Positions 25,994 to 33,610 are shown, counted from the stretch's first letter. The stretch: DNA of 35,405 nucleotides from an uncultured Anaerovibrio sp. (GCA_934196075.1 CAKPVW010000017.1:1-35405); one strand, 5' to 3'. Notes: generated by a model from the letters alone, not told the origin. Numbers and translations are program-made.

Positions 25994-26530
25994 TTAGATT
26001 AAAACAACAGCCACCAAAACAGCTACTTCTGCTCCTGCAGCAAGTGATGTAGCAGCAACAGTGGCCTCTGCCGCTACTACCTCTACGGCAGCAACTACCT
26101 GTACGGCCGCTTCAGCTTGGGCTACCACATTAGTAGCTGTAACAGCTGAATCTGCTCCGGAAATCTGAGCCAATTCAGCAGCCGTTAAAGTTTTGGGAGA
26201 CGCTGGCAGAATCAAATAATGTACATCCTCAGTATTCTGAATAATGCGGTATTCAAAACCCTCTGGCACAATCTTATCGCTCTGCTCAGCTTTGTTTAGC
26301 AAAAATTTAGCAAAATTCTGTATAGGCTCCCTTACATTGTCATAAGGCAGAACAAAATATTCTACCAATTTTGGGGCCTGAATAACCTTGTAGGTAATTC
26401 CCTCTTCCAGTTCAATACCCTTTTCCAGCATCACTGATTCAGGATCCCTAATAAATTCCTCCCTGTAAACCTCGTCCTCCCAGCACTTGGAAATAATTTC
26501 CCCGTACTTAATTGCATTTTCCTTGGTCAT
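25994..26530 (-). CDS. Proteusin-type RiPP precursor with nitrile-hydratase-like leader
   Basis: 178 residues. Leader (1-126) resembles the nitrile hydratase alpha subunit: REEFIRDPESVMLEKGIEL, then two copies of a beta-hairpin unit, residues 44-62 and 91-109, sharing G, Y, IQ, V, Y and LP at matching positions. It ends in TAAELAQISGA, a double-Gly-type cleavage site (Gly125-Ala126). The core (127-178, 52 residues) has 18 Ala and 15 Val, five acidic residues and no Cys, Lys, Arg, His, aromatic, Met or Pro; VVA recurs at core positions 9, 19 and 25, and the end is very hydrophobic (VAVLVAVVLI). This suits epimerisation and C-methylation rather than thioether chemistry. AAGGAG lies 10 bases before the ATG. 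It is the first gene of the operon. Confidence 0.88.
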   Translation of the reverse strand: MTKENAIKYGEIISKCWEDEVYREEFIRDPESVMLEKGIELEEGITYKVIQAPKLVEYFVLPYDNVREPIQNFAKFLLNKAEQSDKIVPEGFEYRIIQNTEDVHYLILPASPKTLTAAELAQISGADSAVTATNVVAQAEAAVQVVAAVEVVAAEATVAATSLAAGAEVAVLVAVVLI

Positions 26531-26571
26531 AATTTATCAACTCCTTTGCAACTGAAAAACATCTATCTGCA

Positions 26572-26598
26572 AATTATTTGGTTGTTCAACAAATAATT
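26572..26598. promoter_or_regulatory. 27-bp palindrome upstream of the precursor gene
   Basis: AATTATTTG (26572-26580) and CAAATAATT (26590-26598) are perfect 9-base arms, and the centre GTTGTTCAA extends the symmetry by three pairs with one bulge. It ends 42 bases upstream of the precursor ATG. No T-run follows on the minus strand, so an operator is more likely than a terminator. On the minus strand a TTGAAC within it could be a -35 with ATAGAT 17 bases on; the -10 is poor. Confidence 0.5.
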
Positions 26599-26624
26599 AC
26601 ATTCTCCTACATTTTCATTCTACA

Positions 26625-26655
26625 CTTTGTAAAAAAATCCTCTTTTTTTGCAAAG
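26625..26655 (-). terminator. AT-rich hairpin between the upstream gene and the precursor
   Basis: On the minus strand CTTTG-C-AAAAAAA pairs with TTTTTTT-A-CAAAG (12 pairs, one mismatch, 5-base loop), about 25 bases past the stop of the unknown protein gene. The T-run is in the 3' arm. It may end that operon only partly and let some transcripts reach the RiPP genes. Confidence 0.4.
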
Positions 26656-26678
26656 TTTTTTGTATACCTGTTTTCGTG

Positions 26679-27371
26679 TCAATCTTCATTCTCAGCTCGT
26701 TGGCGGATTTCCTGCAGCCTGGAAATCAAATGCTGGTGAAGCTTTTCTTCTAAATGGGGTATATCAGGAGAATCAAAAATATAATTCATCTCTGGAATAT
26801 TCCTGATCCTGGCCTCCCCAAAAAACTCACAGCGAAATTCGTTGTAGTAGATAATAAAATTGCTTTCAATGGCAAAATCTGTATAGTCAAAAACAATATA
26901 GGATCCGTTCAACACTTTCACTGGTGCCGAAGGACGAATAAACAGCTGAAACCCTTCCAATTCCTCGGGCAAAATTTTGCTGTAATCCCATTCGGTAAAA
27001 TGCAAAGCCTGAGTGACATAGCTCATATTATCTGGATTATAGATAACCAAATCATGGATGGCCGGCTCCAAATAATGCCTCAGATGCTGCTCAAATACTT
27101 CAAAGCTGGCGGTAATAAACTCCATGAGACAAAACTCTGTCAGGCCTATCCATACCCGCACCTTGTATTCCTCAGTTTCCTGATGAAAATACGCACAAAT
27201 CCCCAAATGCCGTTCCTCATTGCTATAGGAAAACAATTCATACATATCATCATTTTCCTGATAAAGCCGCTGGAATTTCATGGTATGAAGCTCCTGAGGC
27301 AGCTCCTGAAGATAAGGCCACTCCCCAGCCTCATTTTCTACTCTTTCTATGATCTTTTCCTTTAATGGCAT
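26679..27371 (-). CDS. Unrecognised acidic 230-residue protein
   Basis: I do not recognise this protein. It has no signal peptide, membrane segment or Cys cluster. It is acidic and rich in Glu, aromatic residues and Ile, with alternating strand-like stretches (YKVRVWIGLTEFCLMEF, NGSYIVFDYTDFAI, SNFIIYYNEFRCEFFGEA) and a helical C-terminus (LEEKLHQHLISRLQEIRQRA), suggesting a compact alpha/beta cytoplasmic protein. It lies 74 bases after the second CobW-like gene and about 150 bases before the RiPP precursor, so it could be the last gene of the CobW operon or an accessory of the RiPP system (immunity or substrate binding are untested guesses). ATG at 27371 has GGGGAG 4 bases ahead; the upstream TTG at 27383 overlaps that site and is rejected. 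Confidence 0.7.
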   Translation of the reverse strand: MPLKEKIIERVENEAGEWPYLQELPQELHTMKFQRLYQENDDMYELFSYSNEERHLGICAYFHQETEEYKVRVWIGLTEFCLMEFITASFEVFEQHLRHYLEPAIHDLVIYNPDNMSYVTQALHFTEWDYSKILPEELEGFQLFIRPSAPVKVLNGSYIVFDYTDFAIESNFIIYYNEFRCEFFGEARIRNIPEMNYIFDSPDIPHLEEKLHQHLISRLQEIRQRAENED

Positions 27372-27445
27372 ATTTCTCCCCAAAAATATACTAAAATAGG
27401 AACCATATCAGTTTCCCAATACAGTTCCCATTTCCTATTCTGCTC

Positions 27446-28408
27446 TTAATTGAAATATACTACTGTATCCTCTGGCTTAGCCTTTTCCTGGAAATCCTCC
27501 ACCTTGAAGGAAAGGTTTACCACTTCGCCATTGGCATCCTGCTTGCAGTGAACAGTGCCAGTTATCTGGCCCCATTTCCGCTGATTTTCCTTAGCATTCA
27601 GTTGATGGAAGGCTGCCCCGCTGCCGGCAATTCCCAGGAACATCATATCCTCAGCACAGCAGGCCATACCAACTCTGCCTACGCCATAATGTACCTTGTG
27701 GTTCTTTTCAGCAGAACAAATATAACCATCAAAAATCATTTTTTTCTTGTCATAATTCTCGGGATTATCCTGCAAATCCACATACCAGGCACCATAATCA
27801 TCAAAATCCAAATCAATCATATCCTTGGACACGTCAAATGGCAGCTCTGGCTCCTCCTCCACAAAATCAGCCAGTTCAGACTCAAAAATAACATTGGCCC
27901 GACGGTTTACCACCCGTACATTACGGCGGATATCCTGCTGGCGAGTGTTGTGGTCACAGCGATTGAAGATAATCAGCTCACAGTAGCGGAACAAATCCAC
28001 AAATTTGTCCTTCATGTTCTTCTGATATACCTCAAAGGTTTCTGCATTAACCATGCCGATATTCTGGAAATCAAACCATTCCTTTGGCAAGGGGATATTC
28101 ATATAATCCCCGGCATTCCACATACCATTGGCCTCAAAAAGCACACTGCTGGGATGGTATTTGTCCTGAAGATCCTGATAGAACTCCGGTGTCAGCTCCT
28201 CCACATCCTCCACCGTAATAATCTTGGCGTGGCTCTGCTCTAGAAGCTCCTCATCAATTTCTTCTTCCCCTTCCTCGCCCAAAATAATCAAATTACATTC
28301 TGCTTTGCCAAACTGGTTATTCTGAAGGAAGTCAATAATTACACTGGTTTTGCCGCTTTCCAGCAAGCCCATGAAATAATATACAGGTACATTTTGCTTA
28401 TCGCTCAT
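27446..28408 (-). CDS. Divergent CobW/COG0523-type GTPase without the CXCC motif
   Basis: 320 residues, G3E-type P-loop GTPase fold. It starts with a degenerate Walker A (YYFMGLLESGKTS) and shows VLFEANGMWN in place of the switch II region and LIIFNRCDHNT as the NKXD-like base-recognition motif. It lacks the GCICC metal site that its neighbour has. The C-terminal ~100 residues (DGYICSAEKNHKVHYGVG, then KWGQITGTVHCKQD) form a beta-rich domain like that fused in relatives of the TIGR03943/CobW C-terminal type; this similarity is a recollection, not a search. It lies 3 bases after the canonical COG0523 gene, so the two may form a heteromeric metal-handling pair. GGGAGAG is 6 bases before the ATG. 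Confidence 0.78.
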   Translation of the reverse strand: MSDKQNVPVYYFMGLLESGKTSVIIDFLQNNQFGKAECNLIILGEEGEEEIDEELLEQSHAKIITVEDVEELTPEFYQDLQDKYHPSSVLFEANGMWNAGDYMNIPLPKEWFDFQNIGMVNAETFEVYQKNMKDKFVDLFRYCELIIFNRCDHNTRQQDIRRNVRVVNRRANVIFESELADFVEEEPELPFDVSKDMIDLDFDDYGAWYVDLQDNPENYDKKKMIFDGYICSAEKNHKVHYGVGRVGMACCAEDMMFLGIAGSGAAFHQLNAKENQRKWGQITGTVHCKQDANGEVVNLSFKVEDFQEKAKPEDTVVYFN

Positions 28409-28411
28409 ATC

Positions 28412-29500
28412 TTACTCTCCCAAAAACAGTTCCTGCAGGCTATGCTCCTGCAGCTTGCTGCCGATTACGCAGAAACGGCCGGTATAATCAGCTGCACCAG
28501 TGGCTACACTGCTTTCACCAGGTACATAATTGAAATGGAGCCATTCTCCCTCATTAACGGATTTTACAATCCCCTTGGCCCGGAGGACTACACCGTATTC
28601 ATCGGCATTTACCAGCTGAGCCAAAATCTCCTTCAATTCCTCTGCTGTGAATTTGTGAGTGGTTTCCATGCCCCAGCTGTCAAAGACATCATCAGCGTGG
28701 TGGTGATGATGATCATGCTCGTGGTGATGGTCATGACAGCTGCAATTAGGATCATGGCACTCATCCTCATGGTGATGGTGTTCATGGTCATGCTCATGGT
28801 GTTCATGTTCGCAGCAATCATGGTCGTGATGATGTTCATGGTCATGGTTACAGCATGTGTGATCATGGTGGTGCTCCTGCTCTTCCTGTACTTCCTCTAG
28901 AGACAGCAATGGGCTATTGGCCAAGGCACTGAGAATCTGCTGTCCGCTGATTTCCTCCCAAGGAGTTGTGACTACTGGAGCCTTTTCATTGTACTTGCGG
29001 ATAATCTCCATAGTTTCTGCCAGCTTCTTCTCAGTCACATCCTGACTGCGGCTAAGCACTACACAGTCTGCATGAGCAATCTGGTCAATAAAGAATTCTC
29101 CGTAATTACGGGCATACATCTTGCATTTCTTGGCATGAACTACCGCAATACAGCCATCCATAACCACATCATCGCTAAGAACAGTGGCTACAGCTTTCTT
29201 CACATCAGACAGCTTGCCTACCCCAGATGGCTCAATAATAATCCGCTCTGGATGATAGGTGTCCATTACCTGCTTCAGGGACTGCTCAAAATCACCTACC
29301 AAGGAACAGCAAATGCAACCAGAATTCAATTCCTTGATTTCTACCCCGGCTTCCTTCATAAAGCCGCCATCAATGGCGATTTCGCCAAATTCATTCTCGA
29401 TAAGAGCAATTTTATCCTTGAAGCCATCCTCAATCAGCTTCTGAATTAATGTGGTTTTGCCAGCTCCCAAAAAGCCGGAGAATATATTAATTTTTGTCAT
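28412..29500 (-). CDS. COG0523 (CobW family) GTPase with a His/Cys-rich loop
   Basis: A 362-residue metallochaperone-type GTPase. Walker A SGFLGAGKTT (residues 8-17), metal-binding ELNSGCICCSL (CXCC at 62-65), switch IIIEPSGVG and a base-recognition motif changed to VLSRSQDV. Residues 210-268 contain 30 His and 7 Cys in 59 positions, a large metal-buffering insertion ahead of the C-terminal CobW_C domain (about 280-362, TAEELKEILAQL to SLQELFLGE). Known family members insert Zn, Co, Ni or Fe or work under metal starvation; the metal here cannot be told. GGAGG lies 8 bases before the ATG. It leads an operon with the divergent paralogue and has a strong promoter with a palindromic -35. Confidence 0.92.
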   Translation of the reverse strand: MTKINIFSGFLGAGKTTLIQKLIEDGFKDKIALIENEFGEIAIDGGFMKEAGVEIKELNSGCICCSLVGDFEQSLKQVMDTYHPERIIIEPSGVGKLSDVKKAVATVLSDDVVMDGCIAVVHAKKCKMYARNYGEFFIDQIAHADCVVLSRSQDVTEKKLAETMEIIRKYNEKAPVVTTPWEEISGQQILSALANSPLLSLEEVQEEQEHHHDHTCCNHDHEHHHDHDCCEHEHHEHDHEHHHHEDECHDPNCSCHDHHHEHDHHHHHADDVFDSWGMETTHKFTAEELKEILAQLVNADEYGVVLRAKGIVKSVNEGEWLHFNYVPGESSVATGAADYTGRFCVIGSKLQEHSLQELFLGE

Positions 29501-29537
29501 TAAAAAGCCTCCAATTTTCTACAAAACTTTCTATTTA

Positions 29538-29565
29538 ATTTTACCCCAATGAGAATTTTTGTCAA
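29538..29565 (-). promoter_or_regulatory. Promoter of the CobW operon
   Basis: On the minus strand a perfect TTGACA (29560-29565), 16 bases, then TAAAAT (29538-29543), about 38 bases upstream of the ATG. Confidence 0.75.
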
Positions 29566-29571
29566 CAAAAA
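29556..29571. promoter_or_regulatory. Palindrome covering the -35 of the CobW promoter
   Basis: TTTTTGT and ACAAAAA are perfect 7-base arms around a 2-base centre, overlapping the -35 TTGACA. Its position suits a repressor, plausibly a metal-responsive one given the operon, but it matches no consensus I can name. Confidence 0.45.
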
Positions 29572-29596
29572 GTTGAAATGTCAAATTCCTGCAACC

Positions 29597-29636
29597 AAAA
29601 GGCCATAACAGCATTGTAGATAATACTGCTATGGCC
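29597..29636 (-). terminator. Terminator of the chemoreceptor operon
   Basis: On the minus strand GGCCATAGCAGTATT pairs with AATGCTGTTATGGCC (15 bp, two G-U pairs, 6-base loop) and TTTT follows. It lies 15 bases past the chemoreceptor stop. Confidence 0.8.
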
Positions 29637-29651
29637 CAAATTGCCAGTTAA

Positions 29652-31358
29652 TTAAATTTTGAATCTGGACAGCTGCTGTTTCAGCTTGTCTGCACCTTCC
29701 TTGGACACATTCACCTTGGCCAGAATACTGTTAGCCTTCTCAGCTACAGATACTACCTGCTCTGCTACGCTGTTGTTGCCAATAGCGCCCTCATTGGTGG
29801 CCTTGGTAATCTCCTCCATGCTGGTGGACATAGTCTGAATAGACTCAGCTATGGACTTAGACGAGTTGTTGCTCTTACCAGCAAATTCGTTGAAATACTC
29901 CGCATCCTCCCGATACTGCTCGGCAGTCTTGGTCATCTTTTCATAATTGCGATGTACATTTTCTTCCATGAATTTCAACAAATCAAAGGAGCTGCGGGAC
30001 AGATTCTGTACCGCTCCGGTAACTCTGCCAGTAAGGTTCTGAATCTCTCCAGCTGTTGACTGAGACTGCTCTGCCAACTTGCGAACCTCGTCAGCTACTA
30101 CGGCAAAGCCGCGGCCATGTTCACCGGCTCTAGCTGCCTCAATGGCTGCATTGAGAGCCAGCAGATTGGTCTGCTCCGCAATATCCGTAATTCCCTGAGT
30201 CAGCTCCGCAATATTGTCTGCCACCTTGGCAGCCTCAATAGCCTTCTCCAGAGAGCCCTTGGTTTCGTTATATACCTTCTGAGCCTCAGTTTTGGAAGCC
30301 TCCATATCCTTATGCAGGACATCAGCACGGCTAAATACAGTCTTACTATATTCAGCACCCTTGGCGGCTTCGTCAGCCTCATTCTCAACCTGAGAACGAA
30401 TATCATGGCTCAAATCCTGAATATTGGTGGTGGAAGCAGCGGTTTCCTCCATGCTGGCTGCCATTTCCTCAGTAACAGCAGACATATCCTGAGCATTGCT
30501 GTTCAAAGCACTTACCAGCTCAAAGACCTCCTCTGCCATCTGGGCGCTATTATCTGCCTCCTGGCTAACAGTGCTCAATACCTCACGGAGAGATTGCTGC
30601 ATTCGGTTAAGAGCCTGGCCCATGGTACCAACCTCATCCTGTCTATCCAGAAGCTCTGGTACTACCTCCCTGGTCAGATCACCATCAGCTACTGCATCCA
30701 AAAGCTCTACGGAATCACGCAGTGGATCGGCAATGCCTTTGGCAATAATATAGGCTGCAGAAATACCAATTATCAAACCTAAAATAATAATGACGGCAAA
30801 GGCAATCAGAGCAAAATTATATGCTTCATTGCTTTCCTGGAACAAGAGCTTGCCCTGCAAAACATTCTCTGGGGTGAGAGTAGCCAAATCTCCAGCAATG
30901 CTATCTACAATCTGCAAAGATGCATATATCTTCTGCTTATCCTCTGGAGTTGTGCCCAGTTTCTTGGCAGCCTGAATGGTGCTCGTGGCCTCAGCCAACT
31001 TCCCCTCCAGACCTTCAATAATCTTAAGGCTCTTTTCCGTAGTGGTTACATTTTTTACCTCAGCAATGTCCTTGGTAATATTGCCAATTCTGCCAGCCAG
31101 ATCATCCAAAAGAATATTTCTATTATCTATACTATAATTCTGCTGGAGAATAAAATCTATATCCTTGTTTGCTGTAGCCAGCTGTGAATCTGCATGGGTG
31201 AGATACTGGGTAGCCATCATATTGGAATTGTACATAGTATCTACAGCCTGCTTGGATTTGTTATTAGAATACAGCCCTGCTGCTGCTACCAGACAGGTAA
31301 TTACCAGCATAATAGCAGCCAGAGCTACGATTTTTGTTTTTACACTAATATTTTTCAT
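29652..31358 (-). CDS. Methyl-accepting chemotaxis protein
   Basis: A 568-residue transmembrane chemoreceptor. TM1 at about 8-29 ([20 protein letters not shown]), a ~150-residue helical periplasmic sensor (four-helix-bundle type, [19 protein letters not shown]), TM2 at about 183-205 ([20 protein letters not shown]), a HAMP domain ([19 protein letters not shown]) and a long signalling helix hairpin with the conserved tip ([20 protein letters not shown] then [15 protein letters not shown]). No C-terminal CheR-tethering pentapeptide is evident. GGAGGAG lies 5 bases before the ATG. It follows the periplasmic binding protein gene by 15 bases, suggesting that the binding protein delivers the ligand to this receptor. 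Confidence 0.95.
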   Translation of the reverse strand: MKNISVKTKIVALAAIMLVITCLVAAAGLYSNNKSKQAVDTMYNSNMMATQYLTHADSQLATANKDIDFILQQNYSIDNRNILLDDLAGRIGNITKDIAEVKNVTTTEKSLKIIEGLEGKLAEATSTIQAAKKLGTTPEDKQKIYASLQIVDSIAGDLATLTPENVLQGKLLFQESNEAYNFALIAFAVIIILGLIIGISAAYIIAKGIADPLRDSVELLDAVADGDLTREVVPELLDRQDEVGTMGQALNRMQQSLREVLSTVSQEADNSAQMAEEVFELVSALNSNAQDMSAVTEEMAASMEETAASTTNIQDLSHDIRSQVENEADEAAKGAEYSKTVFSRADVLHKDMEASKTEAQKVYNETKGSLEKAIEAAKVADNIAELTQGITDIAEQTNLLALNAAIEAARAGEHGRGFAVVADEVRKLAEQSQSTAGEIQNLTGRVTGAVQNLSRSSFDLLKFMEENVHRNYEKMTKTAEQYREDAEYFNEFAGKSNNSSKSIAESIQTMSTSMEEITKATNEGAIGNNSVAEQVVSVAEKANSILAKVNVSKEGADKLKQQLSRFKI

Positions 31359-31373
31359 GTTAGCTCCTCCTGC

Positions 31374-32321
31374 TTATTTGTACTGAGCCAAGTTATCCTT
31401 GGTAATGGCAATCATTGGCACCAGCACATTTCCCTTTTCTGGAGACTGGCCCTGCTTTATCTGCTGCAAAAGCCCCATAATGGTTTCTACAATCTTGTCA
31501 GCATCCTGCTTAACAGTCATCTTCATTTCCCCAGCGGCAATGGAAGCCAGAGCATCACCAGTACTGTCTACACCACAGACAATAATGGAATCATTAAAGC
31601 GACCTGCTGCCTTCATAGCTGCAATAGCTCCCATGGCCATATTATCATTGGCAGAGGCAACACCATCAATCTGAGGATACATTCCCAGCCACAGGGACAT
31701 TTCTCTAATGCCCTGAGCCTCTGACCAATCTCCGGTACTATTGGAAGCTATAATTTCTACATCGGAACGCTTGGCTTTGAGTGTTTCCTTAAAGCCCTCA
31801 TATCTATCTACACCTGCGGTGACGGTCATATCCCCCTTGATATAAACCACCTTGGCATTCTGAGGCAAATGGGCAGCCATATAATCAGCCTGCAGCTCCC
31901 CTGCCTGACGCTCATTATTTACTACATTAGTGAAAGCACCGCCATTAATATCGCGGTTGGTGGCAATAACAGGAATGCCCGCCTCATTGGCCCGCTTTAC
32001 AGCTGGCACAATACTGTCACCATTCTGAGCAATCACCACAATGGCTGCCACCTTGTCATCCACCATCTTGTTTACCTGATCCAGCTGAAGATTGGCATTG
32101 CCTCCAGCAATCTCACTAATAAACTGCCAACCAGCACCCTCAGATTTAGCCTTTACACCATTCAACAGCTTCTCTGGAATACCCTCTGGCTGCTCATGAA
32201 TTGCAAAGGCTACCGCCCCATCTGGATTGGACACCTTTTCACTGTTATCACCGCCACAGCCAGCAACCATAAATACAGTTGCTAAAGCTAATAGCATCAT
32301 CCTAAAACTTCTACCCTTCAC
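31374..32321 (-). CDS. Periplasmic sugar-binding-type lipoprotein
   Basis: A 315-residue substrate-binding protein of the ribose/galactose type (Peripla_BP_4). A lipoprotein signal (FRMMLLALATVFMVAGC) has its lipobox Cys followed by Gly-Gly-Asp. Two Rossmann-like lobes follow (VDDKVAAIVVIAQNGDSIVP; GIPVIATNRDINGG; YIKGDMTVTAGVDRYEGF; DGVASANDNMAMGAIAAMKA; VCGVDSTGDALASIAAGEM). The ATG at 32330 abuts the AAGGAG directly and cannot be used well; GTG at 32321 is 9 bases from it and is the likely start. No ABC permease or ATPase is present, and the next gene is a chemoreceptor, so the pair may sense rather than import. Confidence 0.9.
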   Translation of the reverse strand: MKGRSFRMMLLALATVFMVAGCGGDNSEKVSNPDGAVAFAIHEQPEGIPEKLLNGVKAKSEGAGWQFISEIAGGNANLQLDQVNKMVDDKVAAIVVIAQNGDSIVPAVKRANEAGIPVIATNRDINGGAFTNVVNNERQAGELQADYMAAHLPQNAKVVYIKGDMTVTAGVDRYEGFKETLKAKRSDVEIIASNSTGDWSEAQGIREMSLWLGMYPQIDGVASANDNMAMGAIAAMKAAGRFNDSIIVCGVDSTGDALASIAAGEMKMTVKQDADKIVETIMGLLQQIKQGQSPEKGNVLVPMIAITKDNLAQYK

Positions 32322-32418
32322 TGTGTTCATCTCCTTAAATTTTGTATGAAAATACAGCTTTCTCTTCCCAAATTCACATTATTTACCTTCTCAAATAAAC
32401 AATATGCAGCTATATCTT

Positions 32419-32447
32419 GGCATACTTATGTACATAGCCCCTGCCAA
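32419..32447 (-). promoter_or_regulatory. Candidate promoter of the binding protein/chemoreceptor operon
   Basis: On the minus strand TTGGCA (32442-32447), 17 bases, then TATGCC (32419-32424). The -10 is moderate. The leader is about 90 bases. I recognise no known riboswitch in 32331-32590. Confidence 0.4.
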
Positions 32448-32594
32448 CTCCGTAGATGGCGTTTAGGACATTTTCTCTACACATGTTTATTTCTACACAC
32501 AATGCAAAAATCCTCTTTTAAATTAAAAAAAATTAATTTTTCTAGAAATTATGTCTATTTATTTTTTTACTAAATCTCACAATTTTAATAACGC

Positions 32595-32626
32595 AAAAAA
32601 TCCCTGCAGGACATCCTGCAGGGATT
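32595..32626 (-). terminator. Rho-independent terminator after rpsI
   Basis: On the minus strand AATCCCTGCAGG and CCTGCAGGGATT form a perfect 12-bp stem with an ATGT loop, and TTTTG follows. It lies about 20 bases past the rpsI stop. Confidence 0.92.
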
Positions 32627-32646
32627 CACAAGCAATAATATAAAAA

Positions 32647-33039
32647 TTAACGCTTGGAGAACTGAGACGCCTTACGAGCCTTTTTCAAGCCGTACTTGCG
32701 ACGCTCCTTCTCACGAGGATCACGAGTTACAAAACCAGCCTTCTTCAGAGCAGGACGCAGCTCACCATCCAAAACCATCAGTGCACGGGTGATACCATGA
32801 CGGATAGCGCCAGCCTGACCGGAAGCGCCGCCACCCTTTACATCTGCGATCACATCATACTTGTCAACAGTCTCAGTAAGCTCCAGAGGCTGTCTAACGA
32901 TCAGCTCAAGAGTCTTGAGGCCGAAATACTCATCCATTGCGCGACCATTGATAGTCACCTTGCCTTCACCTGGAACCAGACGAACTCTAGCAACGGAAGA
33001 CTTTCTGCGGCCAGTACCGTAGTAGCTAACTAATGCCAT
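32647..33039 (-). CDS. rpsI: 30S ribosomal protein S9
   Basis: A 130-residue small-subunit protein whose basic tail reaches the P-site tRNA. Typical features are [19 protein letters not shown] at the N-terminus, [20 protein letters not shown] in the middle and the conserved C-terminus ending in SKR. GGAGG lies 10 bases before the ATG. It follows rplM by 25 bases, the standard bacterial rplM-rpsI operon. Confidence 0.98.
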   Translation of the reverse strand: MALVSYYGTGRRKSSVARVRLVPGEGKVTINGRAMDEYFGLKTLELIVRQPLELTETVDKYDVIADVKGGGASGQAGAIRHGITRALMVLDGELRPALKKAGFVTRDPREKERRKYGLKKARKASQFSKR

Positions 33040-33064
33040 TTTTTATGTTCCTCCTTACCAAGTA

Positions 33065-33505
33065 TTAGCGAATGCTGAGCTTGAGCTCCTCTGGCTGCTG
33101 TGCAGCATGTGGATGCTCAGAACCTGCATATACATTCAACTTTCTATACATCTGCTCACCAAGACGGTTCTTTGGCAGCATACCACGAACAGCATGCTCA
33201 ATAACACGAGTTGGGAACTTCTCCATCATCTGACCAGCTGGAGTAAAGGTGGTACCACCGTTATAGCCGGAATGACGGAAATAAGTCTTGTCAATCAATT
33301 TGTTACCAGTGAATACAGCCTTCTCTGCATTGATTACGATAACGAAATCGCCAGTATCAACATGCGGAGTAAAGGTTGGTTTATGTTTACCGCGAAGAAC
33401 TTTTGCAACTTCAGCGGCCAATCTACCTACAGTCTGACCTTCAGCGTCTACAACATACCACTTACGCTCTACATTCTGAGCATTAGCCATAAACGTTGTC
33501 TTCAT
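33065..33505 (-). CDS. rplM: 50S ribosomal protein L13
   Basis: A 146-residue early-assembly large-subunit protein. Conserved stretches are [50 protein letters not shown] and [24 protein letters not shown] sequence near the C-terminus (here [16 protein letters not shown]). The longer start [10 protein letters not shown] is supported by GGGAGGG about 8 bases ahead. First gene of the operon, with a clear promoter and a structured leader. Confidence 0.98.
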   Translation of the reverse strand: MKTTFMANAQNVERKWYVVDAEGQTVGRLAAEVAKVLRGKHKPTFTPHVDTGDFVIVINAEKAVFTGNKLIDKTYFRHSGYNGGTTFTPAGQMMEKFPTRVIEHAVRGMLPKNRLGEQMYRKLNVYAGSEHPHAAQQPEELKLSIR

Positions 33506-33561
33506 GCGATATATCCCTCCCAGATTATTTGTAAAAATTTGGAATTATTCGCAAGCTATGT

Positions 33562-33581
33562 CATTGCCTCCGGGGCTAATG
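33562..33581 (-). promoter_or_regulatory. Structured leader of rplM
   Basis: Between the promoter and rplM, a GC-richer segment folds (minus strand) as CATT-A-GCC, loop CCGGA, GGC-AATG, with one bulged A. A tandem AGCCG repeat lies just upstream. Autogenous L13-leader control is known in other Firmicutes, so this may be a counterpart; I cannot match it to the known structure by eye. Confidence 0.35.
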
Positions 33582-33610
33582 GAAGCGGCTGTACACGGCT
33601 CACTTGAAAT

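Noticed and set aside
28394..28900. Very hydrophobic plus-strand frame that looks like a membrane protein
   Set aside because: It is the complement of the His/Asp codon repeats of the COG0523 protein (CAT/GAC read as ATG/GTC), an artefact of low complexity.
32331..32590. Riboswitch upstream of the sugar-binding lipoprotein
   Set aside because: Some short stems can be drawn, but none matches a riboswitch class I know.
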